DNA from: a virus
IMG/VR virus record: IMGVR_UViG_3300033108_000003
Coordinates: 1 to 27,008 of that record
Length of the DNA stretch: 27,008 nucleotides
Strand: one strand, 5' to 3'
Shown: positions 13,271-19,631 of the stretch, in pieces
How positions within the stretch are numbered: the first letter of the stretch is position 1
How the letters are laid out: every line of letters begins with the position of its first letter
Program-made: the position numbers and the translations under genes
The notes under the pieces: generated by a model
Database searches by the model: none
What the model was told of the DNA's origin: nothing
Seen by the model: only the letters and a program-made list of their open reading frames with translations

Positions 13271-13692
13271 TGGAGCGCATCTACCACACATGGGACAAGT
13301 GGGAGTGTTACCCCGCTGGCTTCTACGAAAACAATCCGCCGGACAAGATGACGCGGGAAGAGGCCGAAGCATTTTACCGTGACTTCCTAGTCGACATCCC
13401 GCTTTTTGAAGCCAGCATGGAACGGGTAATCACCGAGTGGAAAAACTCTTGTGAGCACTACCTTACCAATGACCGCATGAACCGGATAGCCTGGATGGGG
13501 CAAAGCGCCGTTTGCATCCATGCCGGTGTCCCCTCCAAGTTTCGCGGCGGCTACAACCTCTTAACTCCAGATCAACAGCGGGCGGCAGATGAAGCAGCTT
13601 TGCGCTACATGAATAAGTGGTTTGTTGCCAACGGCTATCCTGAATTATCATGGTCAGAGGCACAGTCTAGGACGGAGGCCAACCTGTACTGA
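13270..13692 (+). CDS. Conserved-type protein between ibrB and ibrA
   Basis: This 140-residue protein overlaps ibrB by TAATG and the next gene by TGATG, with GAGGAGG upstream. It opens with the aromatic segment HTWDKWECYPAGFYE, continues with WKNSCEHYLTNDRMNRIAWMGQSA around residues 57-80, and RFRGGYNLL-like text near 93. Conserved-looking Cys, His, Glu, Asn and Arg residues suggest an enzyme or a tight partner, not a filler protein. I have a recollection of similar proteins beside phage IbrA genes but no function for them. Its stoichiometric coupling suggests a three-part complex. Confidence 0.65.
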   Translation: MERIYHTWDKWECYPAGFYENNPPDKMTREEAEAFYRDFLVDIPLFEASMERVITEWKNSCEHYLTNDRMNRIAWMGQSAVCIHAGVPSKFRGGYNLLTPDQQRAADEAALRYMNKWFVANGYPELSWSEAQSRTEANLY

Positions 13693-14897
13693 TGAAAACT
13701 AAACGCTATCTCGACATAGACGTGTTAACGGCGGCAAAAGAGCGCATAGCCTTCACGTTTGACAATTTCTCCCGCATGTTCATTTCTTTTTCCGGTGGCA
13801 AAGACAGCACCGTGATGTTTCACCTTGTGATGGAGGAGGCAAAGCAACGCGGGCGCAAGGTTGGTGTGATGCTGATTGACTTTGAGGCGCAGTACAAACA
13901 CACTTCTGACCACGCCTTAGAGCTGTTCCAGCAGTATCAGGACCATATTGACCTTTACTGGATTTGTCTGCCTATGGCCCTTCGTAACGCTGTAAGTAAT
14001 TTCGAGCCTTCATGGACCTGTTGGGAGCCTGGGCGTGAAAAGGATTGGGTGCGCCCTCTGCCTGACTTCCCCGGTGTTATTTCCGATCCCGCCTTTTTCC
14101 CTTTCTTTTCCCCGCGCATGGAGTTTGAAGAGTTTATAATCCTCTTTGCTGAATGGTATAGCCAAGGGGAGCCTTGCGCGGCCTTTGTCGGTATCCGTGC
14201 CGACGAGAGCCTTAACCGCTTCCGTACCATAGCCATTCACAATAAAGAGACGTTCCAGGGGAAGCGGTGGACAACTAAGATAGTGGATGAGGTTTACAAC
14301 GTCTATCCTATCTACGATTGGAAAACCAGCGACATTTGGGCGTATCACGCCAAAACCGGCAAGAGCCATAACAGGATTTACGATCTCATGCACCAAGCGG
14401 GCGTTCCTCTGGCTCAACAGCGCCTTTGCCAGCCTTACGGCGATGATCAACGGCGCGGCTTGTGGCTCTACCATATCCTTGAGCCTGAGACGTGGTACAA
14501 GGTCGTTTGCCGCGTCAACGGGGCCAATAGCGGGGCGCTTTACATCAACGAAACGGGTAATGTGACCGGCTACAACAAGATCACCAAACCGGACGGGCAT
14601 ACATGGAAGAGCTTTTGCAACCTGCTCCTTTCCACACTCCCCGAGAAGACGCGCAACCATTACATTTCCCGTTTCAAAGGCTTCATTTCTGGATGGAAGG
14701 GGCGCGGTTACGTTGACGGGATACCTGATGAAGCTCCGAAAGTACTGGAAGATGCTCATTGGGCTCCGAGCTGGCGGCGGCTGTGTAAGGTATTACTTCG
14801 CAACGACTGGTGGTGCAAAGGGTTAGGACTGACACAGCCGAAAAGTGAGGCTTACGGTAAATATCTCCAGATAAAGAAACAGCGACAGGAGGCGTAA
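13692..14897 (+). CDS. ibrA: IbrA-like PP-loop ATP pyrophosphatase (PAPS-reductase family + DUF3440)
   Basis: This 401-residue protein has the PP-loop SGGKDST at 34-40, which binds ATP and activates a substrate by adenylation. FVGIRADESLNRFRTI near 170-185 and YPIYDWKTSDIWAY near 205 complete the PAPS-reductase-like domain. The C-terminal 150 residues fit DUF3440: WKSFCNLLLSTLPEKTRNHY, then WAPSWRRLCKVLLRNDWWCKGL. The reductase nucleophile motif ECGxH is not seen, so sulfate reduction is unlikely. IbrA is known with IbrB as a regulator pair in E. coli, whose chemistry is unsettled. Here the pair may modify a nucleotide or nucleic acid. Confidence 0.85.
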   Translation: MKTKRYLDIDVLTAAKERIAFTFDNFSRMFISFSGGKDSTVMFHLVMEEAKQRGRKVGVMLIDFEAQYKHTSDHALELFQQYQDHIDLYWICLPMALRNAVSNFEPSWTCWEPGREKDWVRPLPDFPGVISDPAFFPFFSPRMEFEEFIILFAEWYSQGEPCAAFVGIRADESLNRFRTIAIHNKETFQGKRWTTKIVDEVYNVYPIYDWKTSDIWAYHAKTGKSHNRIYDLMHQAGVPLAQQRLCQPYGDDQRRGLWLYHILEPETWYKVVCRVNGANSGALYINETGNVTGYNKITKPDGHTWKSFCNLLLSTLPEKTRNHYISRFKGFISGWKGRGYVDGIPDEAPKVLEDAHWAPSWRRLCKVLLRNDWWCKGLGLTQPKSEAYGKYLQIKKQRQEA

Positions 14898-15095
14898 ATG
14901 TCCGGTGAACATTACGGCAAGAACACGACACAGGTAAGTAAGTTTTGCAATACCTGTAACAGAGTGACAATGCACAAGGTTTCCGGCAAGAAATTGGGTC
15001 ATTGTACTGAGCATGGGCCGACAGGGTTATCTAAGTATCAGGAAAAGCTTAGGAAAGCGTTAGAAGAAAAGAGGCAACAGCCGGACCTCTTTTAG
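14898..15095 (+). CDS. Zinc-ribbon protein ending the ibr cassette
   Basis: This 65-residue protein starts directly after the ibrA stop, behind AGGAGG. FCNTCNRVTMHKV (17-29) and GHCTEHG (35-41) form a CxxC/CxxH zinc site, like substrate- or tRNA-binding ribbons. A basic helix (SKYQEKLRKALEEKRQQ) follows. Its position suggests it serves the ibrB-X-ibrA group, perhaps as a nucleic-acid-binding subunit. No family name is recognised. Confidence 0.65.
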   Translation: MSGEHYGKNTTQVSKFCNTCNRVTMHKVSGKKLGHCTEHGPTGLSKYQEKLRKALEEKRQQPDLF

Positions 15096-15103
15096 CATTT
15101 CCC

Positions 15104-15132
15104 TTGCTTTCACCCTCATTAGCGTATACAAT
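15104..15132 (+). promoter_or_regulatory. Candidate promoter before the replication genes
   Basis: TTGCTT (15104-15109) and TACAAT (15127-15132, 5/6 to TATAAT) have 17-base spacing. A second option is the extended -10 TGCTACTAT at 15177-15185. The first overlaps an imperfect inverted repeat: CCTTGCT with CATT (15102-15120) against AATG with AGCAAGG (15143-15153), which may be an operator. Confidence 0.4.
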
Positions 15133-15191
15133 GCACGGGACAAATGAGCAAGGTTGACCACATCGGGCCGGATGTGTGCTACTATAGAAGC

Positions 15192-15272
15192 TTAGGTGAA
15201 GGGTTGAGCCGAAAGGCGCAGCCATGAACCGGGACACCCTACCAGAGACGGCCCTCTTTGGTAGGGTGTTTT
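15192..15272 (+). ncRNA. Candidate short structured RNA or attenuator leader
   Basis: Starting from the extended -10 at 15177-15185, transcription would begin near 15192 and meet a strong terminator at 15234. The roughly 80-base product contains a second stem, GGTTG/CAGCC enclosing GCC-GAAA-GGC (15202-15223). It matches no riboswitch or ribozyme consensus I can recall. It may be a small regulatory RNA or a leader that limits entry into the replication genes. The RNA itself is inferred. Confidence 0.4.
15234..15272 (+). terminator. Intrinsic terminator/attenuator upstream of the replication initiator
   Basis: ACACCCTACCA (15234-15244) pairs perfectly with TGGTAGGGTGT (15259-15269) around a 14-base loop, followed by TTTGCATTTTG. 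This is an 11-bp stem with a U-rich tail. It sits 33 bases before the initiator start codon, so readthrough or antitermination is needed for the genes behind it unless they have another promoter. Confidence 0.7.
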
Positions 15273-15304
15273 GCATTTTGATGCATTTTAGCAGGAGCGG
15301 CATT

Positions 15305-16033
15305 ATGTCAACAGGGTTTATCAAGCTCCACCGATGCCTTAAACAATCCGCCTTCTACAAAGATTCCGAGTATGTCCACCTTTGGGTTCACCTGCTCATG
15401 TCGGTTAACCGGACCCAAAAGCGGTTGAAGGTGGACAAAACGAACCAATACATAGTCCTTCTTCCCGGCCAAGTTTTGACCAGTAGAGACAAACTTTCGG
15501 AGCAAACCGGCATTTCAAGTTCCAAGATCCAACGAATTTTAAAATCGTTCGAAAGTGAACAGCAGATTGAACAGCAAACTTTTTCAAAATACCGTGTAAT
15601 ATCAATAACTAAGTGGCAACAATACCAACACACTGAACAGCAACTTGAACAGCAAGTGAACAGCAACCGAACAGCAAGTGAACAGCAAGTGAACACAAAC
15701 AAGAAGGAAGAGAAAGAGAAGAAAGAAGAAGAAAAACCACTACTGCGCGTCTCAGATGTTTCCGCTCTCTATCAAAAATACGCTGGCGTCAATGTAGTCA
15801 ACGGTGGGCAAGTGGCAGTGTTCCAAGACTTCATAAAACGATTTACCCCTGAAGCCATAGAAGAGGCATTTGCTGCCGCTGCCTCCGCCAACATTTCGAT
15901 ATCAGCGTTTTTGAACTGGTGCAAGACCCGGCTTGAGCGGACCCAACAGGCGCAAAAGACGGATCAAGGTAAAGCCACCGATGAGGGCGAAAAGGAAATC
16001 GCCTACTATCGCTCTTTGGGGTACGACCTATGA
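15305..16033 (+). CDS. Phage replication initiator / replisome organiser (HTH, O-like)
   Basis: This 242-residue protein starts seven bases after AGGAG. An upstream in-frame ATG at 15224 is excluded because it lies inside the terminator stem. Residues 1-110 (FIKLHRCLKQSAFYKDSEYVHLWVHLLM, then LSEQTGISSSKIQRILKSFE and ISITKWQQYQ) match the winged-helix N-terminus of phage replication proteins that load DnaB. A Gln-rich linker and an acidic/basic Lys-Glu run follow. The C-terminal domain (YQKYAGV, then FTPEAIEEAFAAAAS and FLNWCKTRL) resembles a DnaD-like or helicase-contacting module. The linker DNA carries an iteron array, as in lambda O. It overlaps the helicase gene by ATGA. Confidence 0.7.
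   Translation: MSTGFIKLHRCLKQSAFYKDSEYVHLWVHLLMSVNRTQKRLKVDKTNQYIVLLPGQVLTSRDKLSEQTGISSSKIQRILKSFESEQQIEQQTFSKYRVISITKWQQYQHTEQQLEQQVNSNRTASEQQVNTNKKEEKEKKEEEKPLLRVSDVSALYQKYAGVNVVNGGQVAVFQDFIKRFTPEAIEEAFAAAASANISISAFLNWCKTRLERTQQAQKTDQGKATDEGEKEIAYYRSLGYDL
15556..15736 (+). repeat. Iteron array and purine tract: probable replication origin
   Basis: Eight copies of TGAACAGCA occur at 15556, 15568, 15634, 15646, 15657, 15668 (CGAACAGCA), 15679 and 15690 (degenerate TGAACACAA). The last six are spaced 12, 11, 11, 11 and 11 bases, close to one helix turn. Because 11 is not a multiple of three, copies fall in all three reading frames of the host gene, so the repeat is kept at DNA level. An AT-rich segment (15577-15630) separates the two groups. 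A 36-base uninterrupted purine run (15701-15736) follows. Iterons plus an asymmetric tract inside an initiator gene is the lambda ori layout. Confidence 0.7.
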
Positions 16034-17346
16034 CCTATGCTGACGAAACAGCCGAAAAAGAAATAATCGGCAACTTGTTGAACGATGCTGATTGTGCCGT
16101 GGAGGTGATGGGCTTCCTCTCTCCAGAGGATTTTACCAGCGTTGAACTGGCAGCGGCCTATGGTGCTTTTTGTGAATGCTTTGCCAATGCGGAGCAGGTT
16201 GATGTGCGAATGCTGGCAGAAAGGTCAAAAGCCCCTGTTCCGCTTCTTGCCGAATGTATGGATTTGGGCTTTATGTCGGCTAACATCAAATGGAGGGCTA
16301 CAAAGGTAGTCGAACATTCTCATCGCCGCCGTACCATTTTGGAATGCCGCCAACTTGCCGCCTCCCTAGGAACTATGACTAGCGCCGAAATAAGCGGCAA
16401 ACTTTCTGAGATTGCGGCCGGCATAACGCTAAAATCTAGCGACAAGAAGGTATACGGAGCCAATGAGCTTGTCCTGCGAGTGGCGGCAAGTCAGCAACAG
16501 CGGTTCAAGGATAGGGGTAAGGTGGACGGCATATTGACCGGCTACCGGCTGACTGATGAACAGGTGAGGGGGTTAAAGGGCAAACGTGTTACTGTCATTG
16601 CCGCAGGTACAGGTTTTGGGAAGACAAGCCTTGCACTCAACCTATTCAACAACGCAGTCAGGGCAAACGTGCCTAGCCTTTACGTGAGTAATGAGAACGA
16701 TGTAGACGATAACCTTGACCGGCTGTGCGCTATGACGGCTAATGCCGACATGAAGCAGGTCGAGTCTGGGTTAGCTTATGAGAGCGTATGTTTCAAATTC
16801 CAGAAGCTTTACCAAGGCAAGAACGCTTTTATGTCCGACAACTCCCCGCGCAACATAGACGAGGTGTGCGCCACGATCAGCAAGTATGTCATTCAGCATG
16901 GTATCAAGCTTGCCGTGGTGGACTACATCGGGGAAATTAGCGGGGAAGTGAAACACCGCGAAAGCGAAGAGGCTATGTATGCCCGATACAGCCAGCGGTT
17001 GGTAGACTGCGCCCGCACTCACAACGTGCATATCATTATCCTGGCGCAGCTCAACCGGGAGGGGAACAAAAAAGGTAAGCCGACAAAGGCTGAGTTGGCG
17101 TTGTGTTTCCGGCTGGCTCAAAAGGCGCATACCATGATGCTTTTTTGGCAAGACGAAACAAGCAACGGCGAGACACAAGACGTTATCACCATCGAGAAAA
17201 ACCGGCAAGGACCGGCCAAGATTGACATTGCAGTAACCTTTAACCGCCCGACACAACTGATTAAAGAGGAAGGCTTTTGGTCAAGCAGCAAAAAGCAGAT
17301 ATTCAGGCCAAGGGTTAATGACCCTGACGCCCCTTGCCCCTATTAA
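16030..17346 (+). CDS. DnaB-type replicative helicase
   Basis: This 438-residue protein has an N-terminal helical domain (residues 1-130, beginning AEKEIIGNLLND) and a RecA-like ATPase core. The Walker A is AAGTGFGKTS at 191-200, a variant of the usual GRPxMGKT. The Walker B is LAVVDYIGEI near 296, followed by the sensor segment IIILAQLNRE and a late arginine-finger region (ITIEKNRQGP). It should unwind DNA at the phage fork, loaded by the initiator encoded just upstream, with which it shares an ATGA overlap. The length is near that of small phage DnaB proteins. Confidence 0.9.
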   Translation: MTYADETAEKEIIGNLLNDADCAVEVMGFLSPEDFTSVELAAAYGAFCECFANAEQVDVRMLAERSKAPVPLLAECMDLGFMSANIKWRATKVVEHSHRRRTILECRQLAASLGTMTSAEISGKLSEIAAGITLKSSDKKVYGANELVLRVAASQQQRFKDRGKVDGILTGYRLTDEQVRGLKGKRVTVIAAGTGFGKTSLALNLFNNAVRANVPSLYVSNENDVDDNLDRLCAMTANADMKQVESGLAYESVCFKFQKLYQGKNAFMSDNSPRNIDEVCATISKYVIQHGIKLAVVDYIGEISGEVKHRESEEAMYARYSQRLVDCARTHNVHIIILAQLNREGNKKGKPTKAELALCFRLAQKAHTMMLFWQDETSNGETQDVITIEKNRQGPAKIDIAVTFNRPTQLIKEEGFWSSSKKQIFRPRVNDPDAPCPY

Positions 17347-17355
17347 GGAGATGTT

Positions 17356-17553
17356 ATGATTGCCAAGGATTTGTTGGGGGATGAAGTGTGGGAGTGTTCA
17401 CAGGAAGAGGCTAGGGAAATTTGGGAAAAAGACCCAAATAACCGTTGGCGCATATGGACCCATGAAGAGGTTGATGCCCATATGTTGAGCGATGCAGAAA
17501 CTATAGCCGGGATCATTCAACTAAAAAAAGAACGACCTGGGAGTTGTTTGTAG
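17356..17553 (+). CDS. Hypothetical protein after the helicase
   Basis: This 65-residue protein starts after AAGGAGATGTT. It is acidic and Trp-rich (EVWECSQEEAREIWEKDPNNRWRIW, residues 10-34) with a helical C-terminus. No family is recognised. A small hairpin (GCTATC/GATAGC, 17553-17570) follows its stop. It may belong with the helicase, or with the PP-loop gene 62 bases downstream. Confidence 0.55.
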   Translation: MIAKDLLGDEVWECSQEEAREIWEKDPNNRWRIWTHEEVDAHMLSDAETIAGIIQLKKERPGSCL

Positions 17554-17615
17554 CTATCCGCCGCGATAGCAGCGAAGAAGGCGAAACCCGGCAGGGTCGG
17601 GTAAGGAGAGAGAAG

Positions 17616-18413
17616 ATGTTGATGAGAGAGGATTTGTTTGGGGCGGTTGATTTGGAGGACATAGCAATAAAGCGGCTTCAAATGTACGAACCGCCAGAGG
17701 GATACATTCTGTGTAACTCCTATGGCAAAGATTCGTGCGTGATAGAGGCATTAGCAAAAAAAGCGGGTGTAAAGTTTGAAAGCCACCATTCGCACACGGG
17801 GTTAGACGCACCAGAGCTTGTTTATTTTGGTCGTGCCAACTTCCCTAACACAATTGTGCATCCTCCGCTAGAAACGATTGAGCAACTAATAATCAAGAAA
17901 GGAGTACCGCCAACAAGGGGAGTTGCGTACTGCTGCCAATACCTCAAAGAAAATTTGCCCGTGTCTTCAGGGCGGCGGATTATTCTAGGCGTGAGGTGGG
18001 CTGAAAGTGTTAAGCGGTCAAGTAGAAGGGCTGTTGAGCAGTGTTACAGGGACGTATCAAAGACATATATCAACCCTATCATTGAATGGACCAATGACGA
18101 GTTGTGGCAGTACATTAGGGAAGAGGAAATCCCTTATTGTGCCGGATATGACAGGGGGGTGAAAAGGTATGGGTGCATCGGTTGCCCAAAGGCCGGACCC
18201 GAGCAAATGAAAAAAGAATTTGAGATGTACCCCAAATACTACGACCGTTTTATGCGGATATTTGCCAAATCGTGTCTTACCACTCAACAGCCAAACAAAA
18301 GGACTGGTGAGCCTCGCAAAATCATATTTCGCAACGCGCAGGAGACTATGGACTGGTGGCTAAGTAAGGCTGCACATGCCGCCGATCCGGATCAAACTAT
18401 TATGTTTGAGTAA
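17616..18413 (+). CDS. PP-loop ATP pyrophosphatase of PAPS/APS-reductase family with Fe-S cysteine motif
   Basis: The ATG seven bases after AAGGAG gives 265 residues; an upstream frame from 17544 has no ribosome site. The PP-loop is NSYGKDS at 34-40. Adjacent cysteines at 106-107 (YCC) and CIGC at 187-190 give CC-x79-CxxC, the spacing used by assimilatory APS reductases and related enzymes to hold a [4Fe-4S] cluster. GVRWAESVKRSSRR and INPIIEWTNDELWQYI complete the fold. The catalytic ECGxH tail of true reductases is absent. The enzyme probably adenylates a substrate and handles sulfur in another way, as DndC-type proteins do. It lies 2.5 kb after the ibr cassette. Confidence 0.8.
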   Translation: MLMREDLFGAVDLEDIAIKRLQMYEPPEGYILCNSYGKDSCVIEALAKKAGVKFESHHSHTGLDAPELVYFGRANFPNTIVHPPLETIEQLIIKKGVPPTRGVAYCCQYLKENLPVSSGRRIILGVRWAESVKRSSRRAVEQCYRDVSKTYINPIIEWTNDELWQYIREEEIPYCAGYDRGVKRYGCIGCPKAGPEQMKKEFEMYPKYYDRFMRIFAKSCLTTQQPNKRTGEPRKIIFRNAQETMDWWLSKAAHAADPDQTIMFE

Positions 18414-18428
18414 ACCCGGCAAACTCTC

Positions 18429-18456
18429 TTGACACGGGCGCGGGAGTGTGTATAAT
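18429..18456 (+). promoter_or_regulatory. Consensus sigma-70 promoter
   Basis: TTGACA (18429-18434) and TATAAT (18451-18456) are both perfect, with 16-base spacing. AGTGT (18445-18449) and ACACT (18466-18470) form an inverted pair around the -10 box. The downstream ribbon-helix-helix protein could use it for autoregulation. This is the strongest promoter in the window. Confidence 0.8.
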
Positions 18457-18483
18457 GGCAACACAACACTAACGGGGGGCAGC

Positions 18484-18696
18484 ATGAAAGAGAACCGGCA
18501 ACAAGTCTATCTTCCCCTTCCCTACCGCGAAAAGCTCCGCTCTGAGTCCACCCTCACCGGCAGGGGGATATCAGAGATAGTGCGGAGGGCGCTTGATGAG
18601 TACTGGGGAAGAAACGGTCAATGGAACGGTGACCTGTCAAAAGTTATCGACCACGTGAAACGGAATAAGCCCGTAAACGAGCAAAAAGGTACCTAA
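18484..18696 (+). CDS. Ribbon-helix-helix DNA-binding protein
   Basis: This 70-residue protein starts after GGGGGGCAGC. The N-terminal strand QQVYLPLPYREKLR and helix GRGISEIVRRALDEYWG (about residues 6-40) give the Arc/MetJ-type RHH fold, which dimerises to insert a beta ribbon into the major groove. The remaining 30 residues are basic and polar. It sits alone behind a perfect promoter with an inverted repeat over the -10, so it is probably an autoregulated repressor of the following genes. Confidence 0.75.
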   Translation: MKENRQQVYLPLPYREKLRSESTLTGRGISEIVRRALDEYWGRNGQWNGDLSKVIDHVKRNKPVNEQKGT

Positions 18697-18773
18697 AAGC
18701 CACGCAGGGGCGTTGGTGCAACCGGACGGCAGGGTAAAAGGCCACGCGGCCAATTTAGCGAGAGGGGGAGGGG

Positions 18774-19043
18774 ATGAATAACCTGAGATGGAAAAGTGTT
18801 TTTAGGTGGGACAAGGGCGTAAAGCGGTTGCGGTTGTTCCGTGTCATGTGGGAGCAACTCACTCCTGACGGCGTGGAGTATTCCAGCAAATTGTCAGTTG
18901 CCATAGACTTCAAGCTTGAAGATTTCTGGCTTGGTGTTTTTTGGAGCAAGGAACTATTTGGCGCAAAGGTATGGATATGTCTGCTGCCGTGCGTCCCGCT
19001 TCGCATTCACTTACAACAAGCTTGGGGTGGCAGGTTTGTTTAG
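18774..19043 (+). CDS. Hypothetical phage protein
   Basis: This 89-residue protein starts after a GGGGGAGGGG leader. It is aromatic-rich, with beta strands (WKSVFRWDKGV, LSVAIDFKLEDFWLGVFW) and a hydrophobic C-terminal segment WICLLPCVPLRIHLQQAWGG. The pattern of a Trp-Leu-Gly-Val-Phe-Trp strand followed by a Leu-Pro-Cys-x-Pro-Leu-Arg-Ile strand occurs in small uncharacterised phage proteins. No function is assigned. A GGCC-ACGC-GGCC hairpin lies in the gap before it. Confidence 0.55.
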   Translation: MNNLRWKSVFRWDKGVKRLRLFRVMWEQLTPDGVEYSSKLSVAIDFKLEDFWLGVFWSKELFGAKVWICLLPCVPLRIHLQQAWGGRFV

Positions 19044-19077
19044 CCGCCCCCATCATCGCAGAATAGGAGGGAAGGGG

Positions 19078-19260
19078 ATGGAATGCGCGCATGTTTTTGA
19101 CCGCATAAGGTTTTCAGTGATGAGCCAACTTCAACAGCGGTTGGTCCATCTAGGAAAATGCCCGACCTGTAAGGGCAGATTGCAAATCATCCTGTTGGCT
19201 GGTCACCCTGAATTTTCTCCGCGACAGTGTGAAAGCTGCCAAAGGGTATATATTGTTTAG
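19078..19260 (+). CDS. Small zinc-ribbon protein
   Basis: This 60-residue protein starts after AGGAGGGAAGGGG; the long in-frame extension upstream overlaps the preceding gene and has no site. GKCPTCKGRLQ (26-36) and QCESCQRVY (49-57) give a regular four-Cys ribbon with a beta hairpin between. The N-terminus is a short helix. Function is unknown. Confidence 0.6.
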   Translation: MECAHVFDRIRFSVMSQLQQRLVHLGKCPTCKGRLQIILLAGHPEFSPRQCESCQRVYIV

Positions 19261-19289
19261 CCCCCGCAATGACGGGGAAAGGAGGAGGG

Positions 19290-19631
19290 ATGGGGAACCA
19301 GATAAGAAGGTGGTGTGATCAAATAGCTTATCACGAAGACTTAGACTTTGGCTCAATCCGCACACTTGGTATGATCAAAAACGAAGCAGACCGCCTCACC
19401 GCCGACCTCGCTTCACTCCGCGCAGCTAAGGAGGCGGGGGAGAGGGAGGTGGAGCGGTTGAGGGGGTTTGTTGCTAAGGTCGCTGAAATGGAACCTGCCG
19501 AGCACTATTTGGGCGATCACGGCATGGGTCACTATGAAGAGTGTGGCCAATGCGAGGCGCTTATTGAAGAAGCAGCTATTTTGCTGGATGTTTCGACTGA
19601 TGCCGCTCTGTCGGCAGAGGAAGGGAAGTGA
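19290..19631 (+). CDS. Hypothetical coiled-coil protein
   Basis: This 113-residue protein starts after AGGAGGG; the upstream ATG at 19269 precedes that site and is not used. Residues 25-65 form a coiled coil (ADRLTADLASLRAAKEAGEREVERLR). A His/Cys-containing segment, HYLGDHGMGHYEECGQCEALIEE, follows and could bind metal. It overlaps the next coiled-coil gene by GTGA. The upstream gap has a CCCCCG/CGGGG hairpin. No family is recognised. Confidence 0.55.
   Translation: MGNQIRRWCDQIAYHEDLDFGSIRTLGMIKNEADRLTADLASLRAAKEAGEREVERLRGFVAKVAEMEPAEHYLGDHGMGHYEECGQCEALIEEAAILLDVSTDAALSAEEGK

Noticed and set aside
14010-14759. 249-codon minus-strand frame opposite ibrA
   Set aside because: Antisense shadow of a well-supported enzyme gene; no start signal.
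15224-15304. Upstream ATG extending the replication initiator by 27 residues
   Set aside because: It lies immediately before the terminator stem and the added residues would be encoded by the hairpin itself; a good AGGAG precedes the ATG at 15305.
12644-18413. Calling the PP-loop and ParB genes a proven DNA phosphorothioation (Dnd/Ssp) system
   Set aside because: No DndD- or DndE-like partner, no cysteine desulfurase, and the paired gene is IbrA/DUF3440 type; kept only as a hypothesis of modification.
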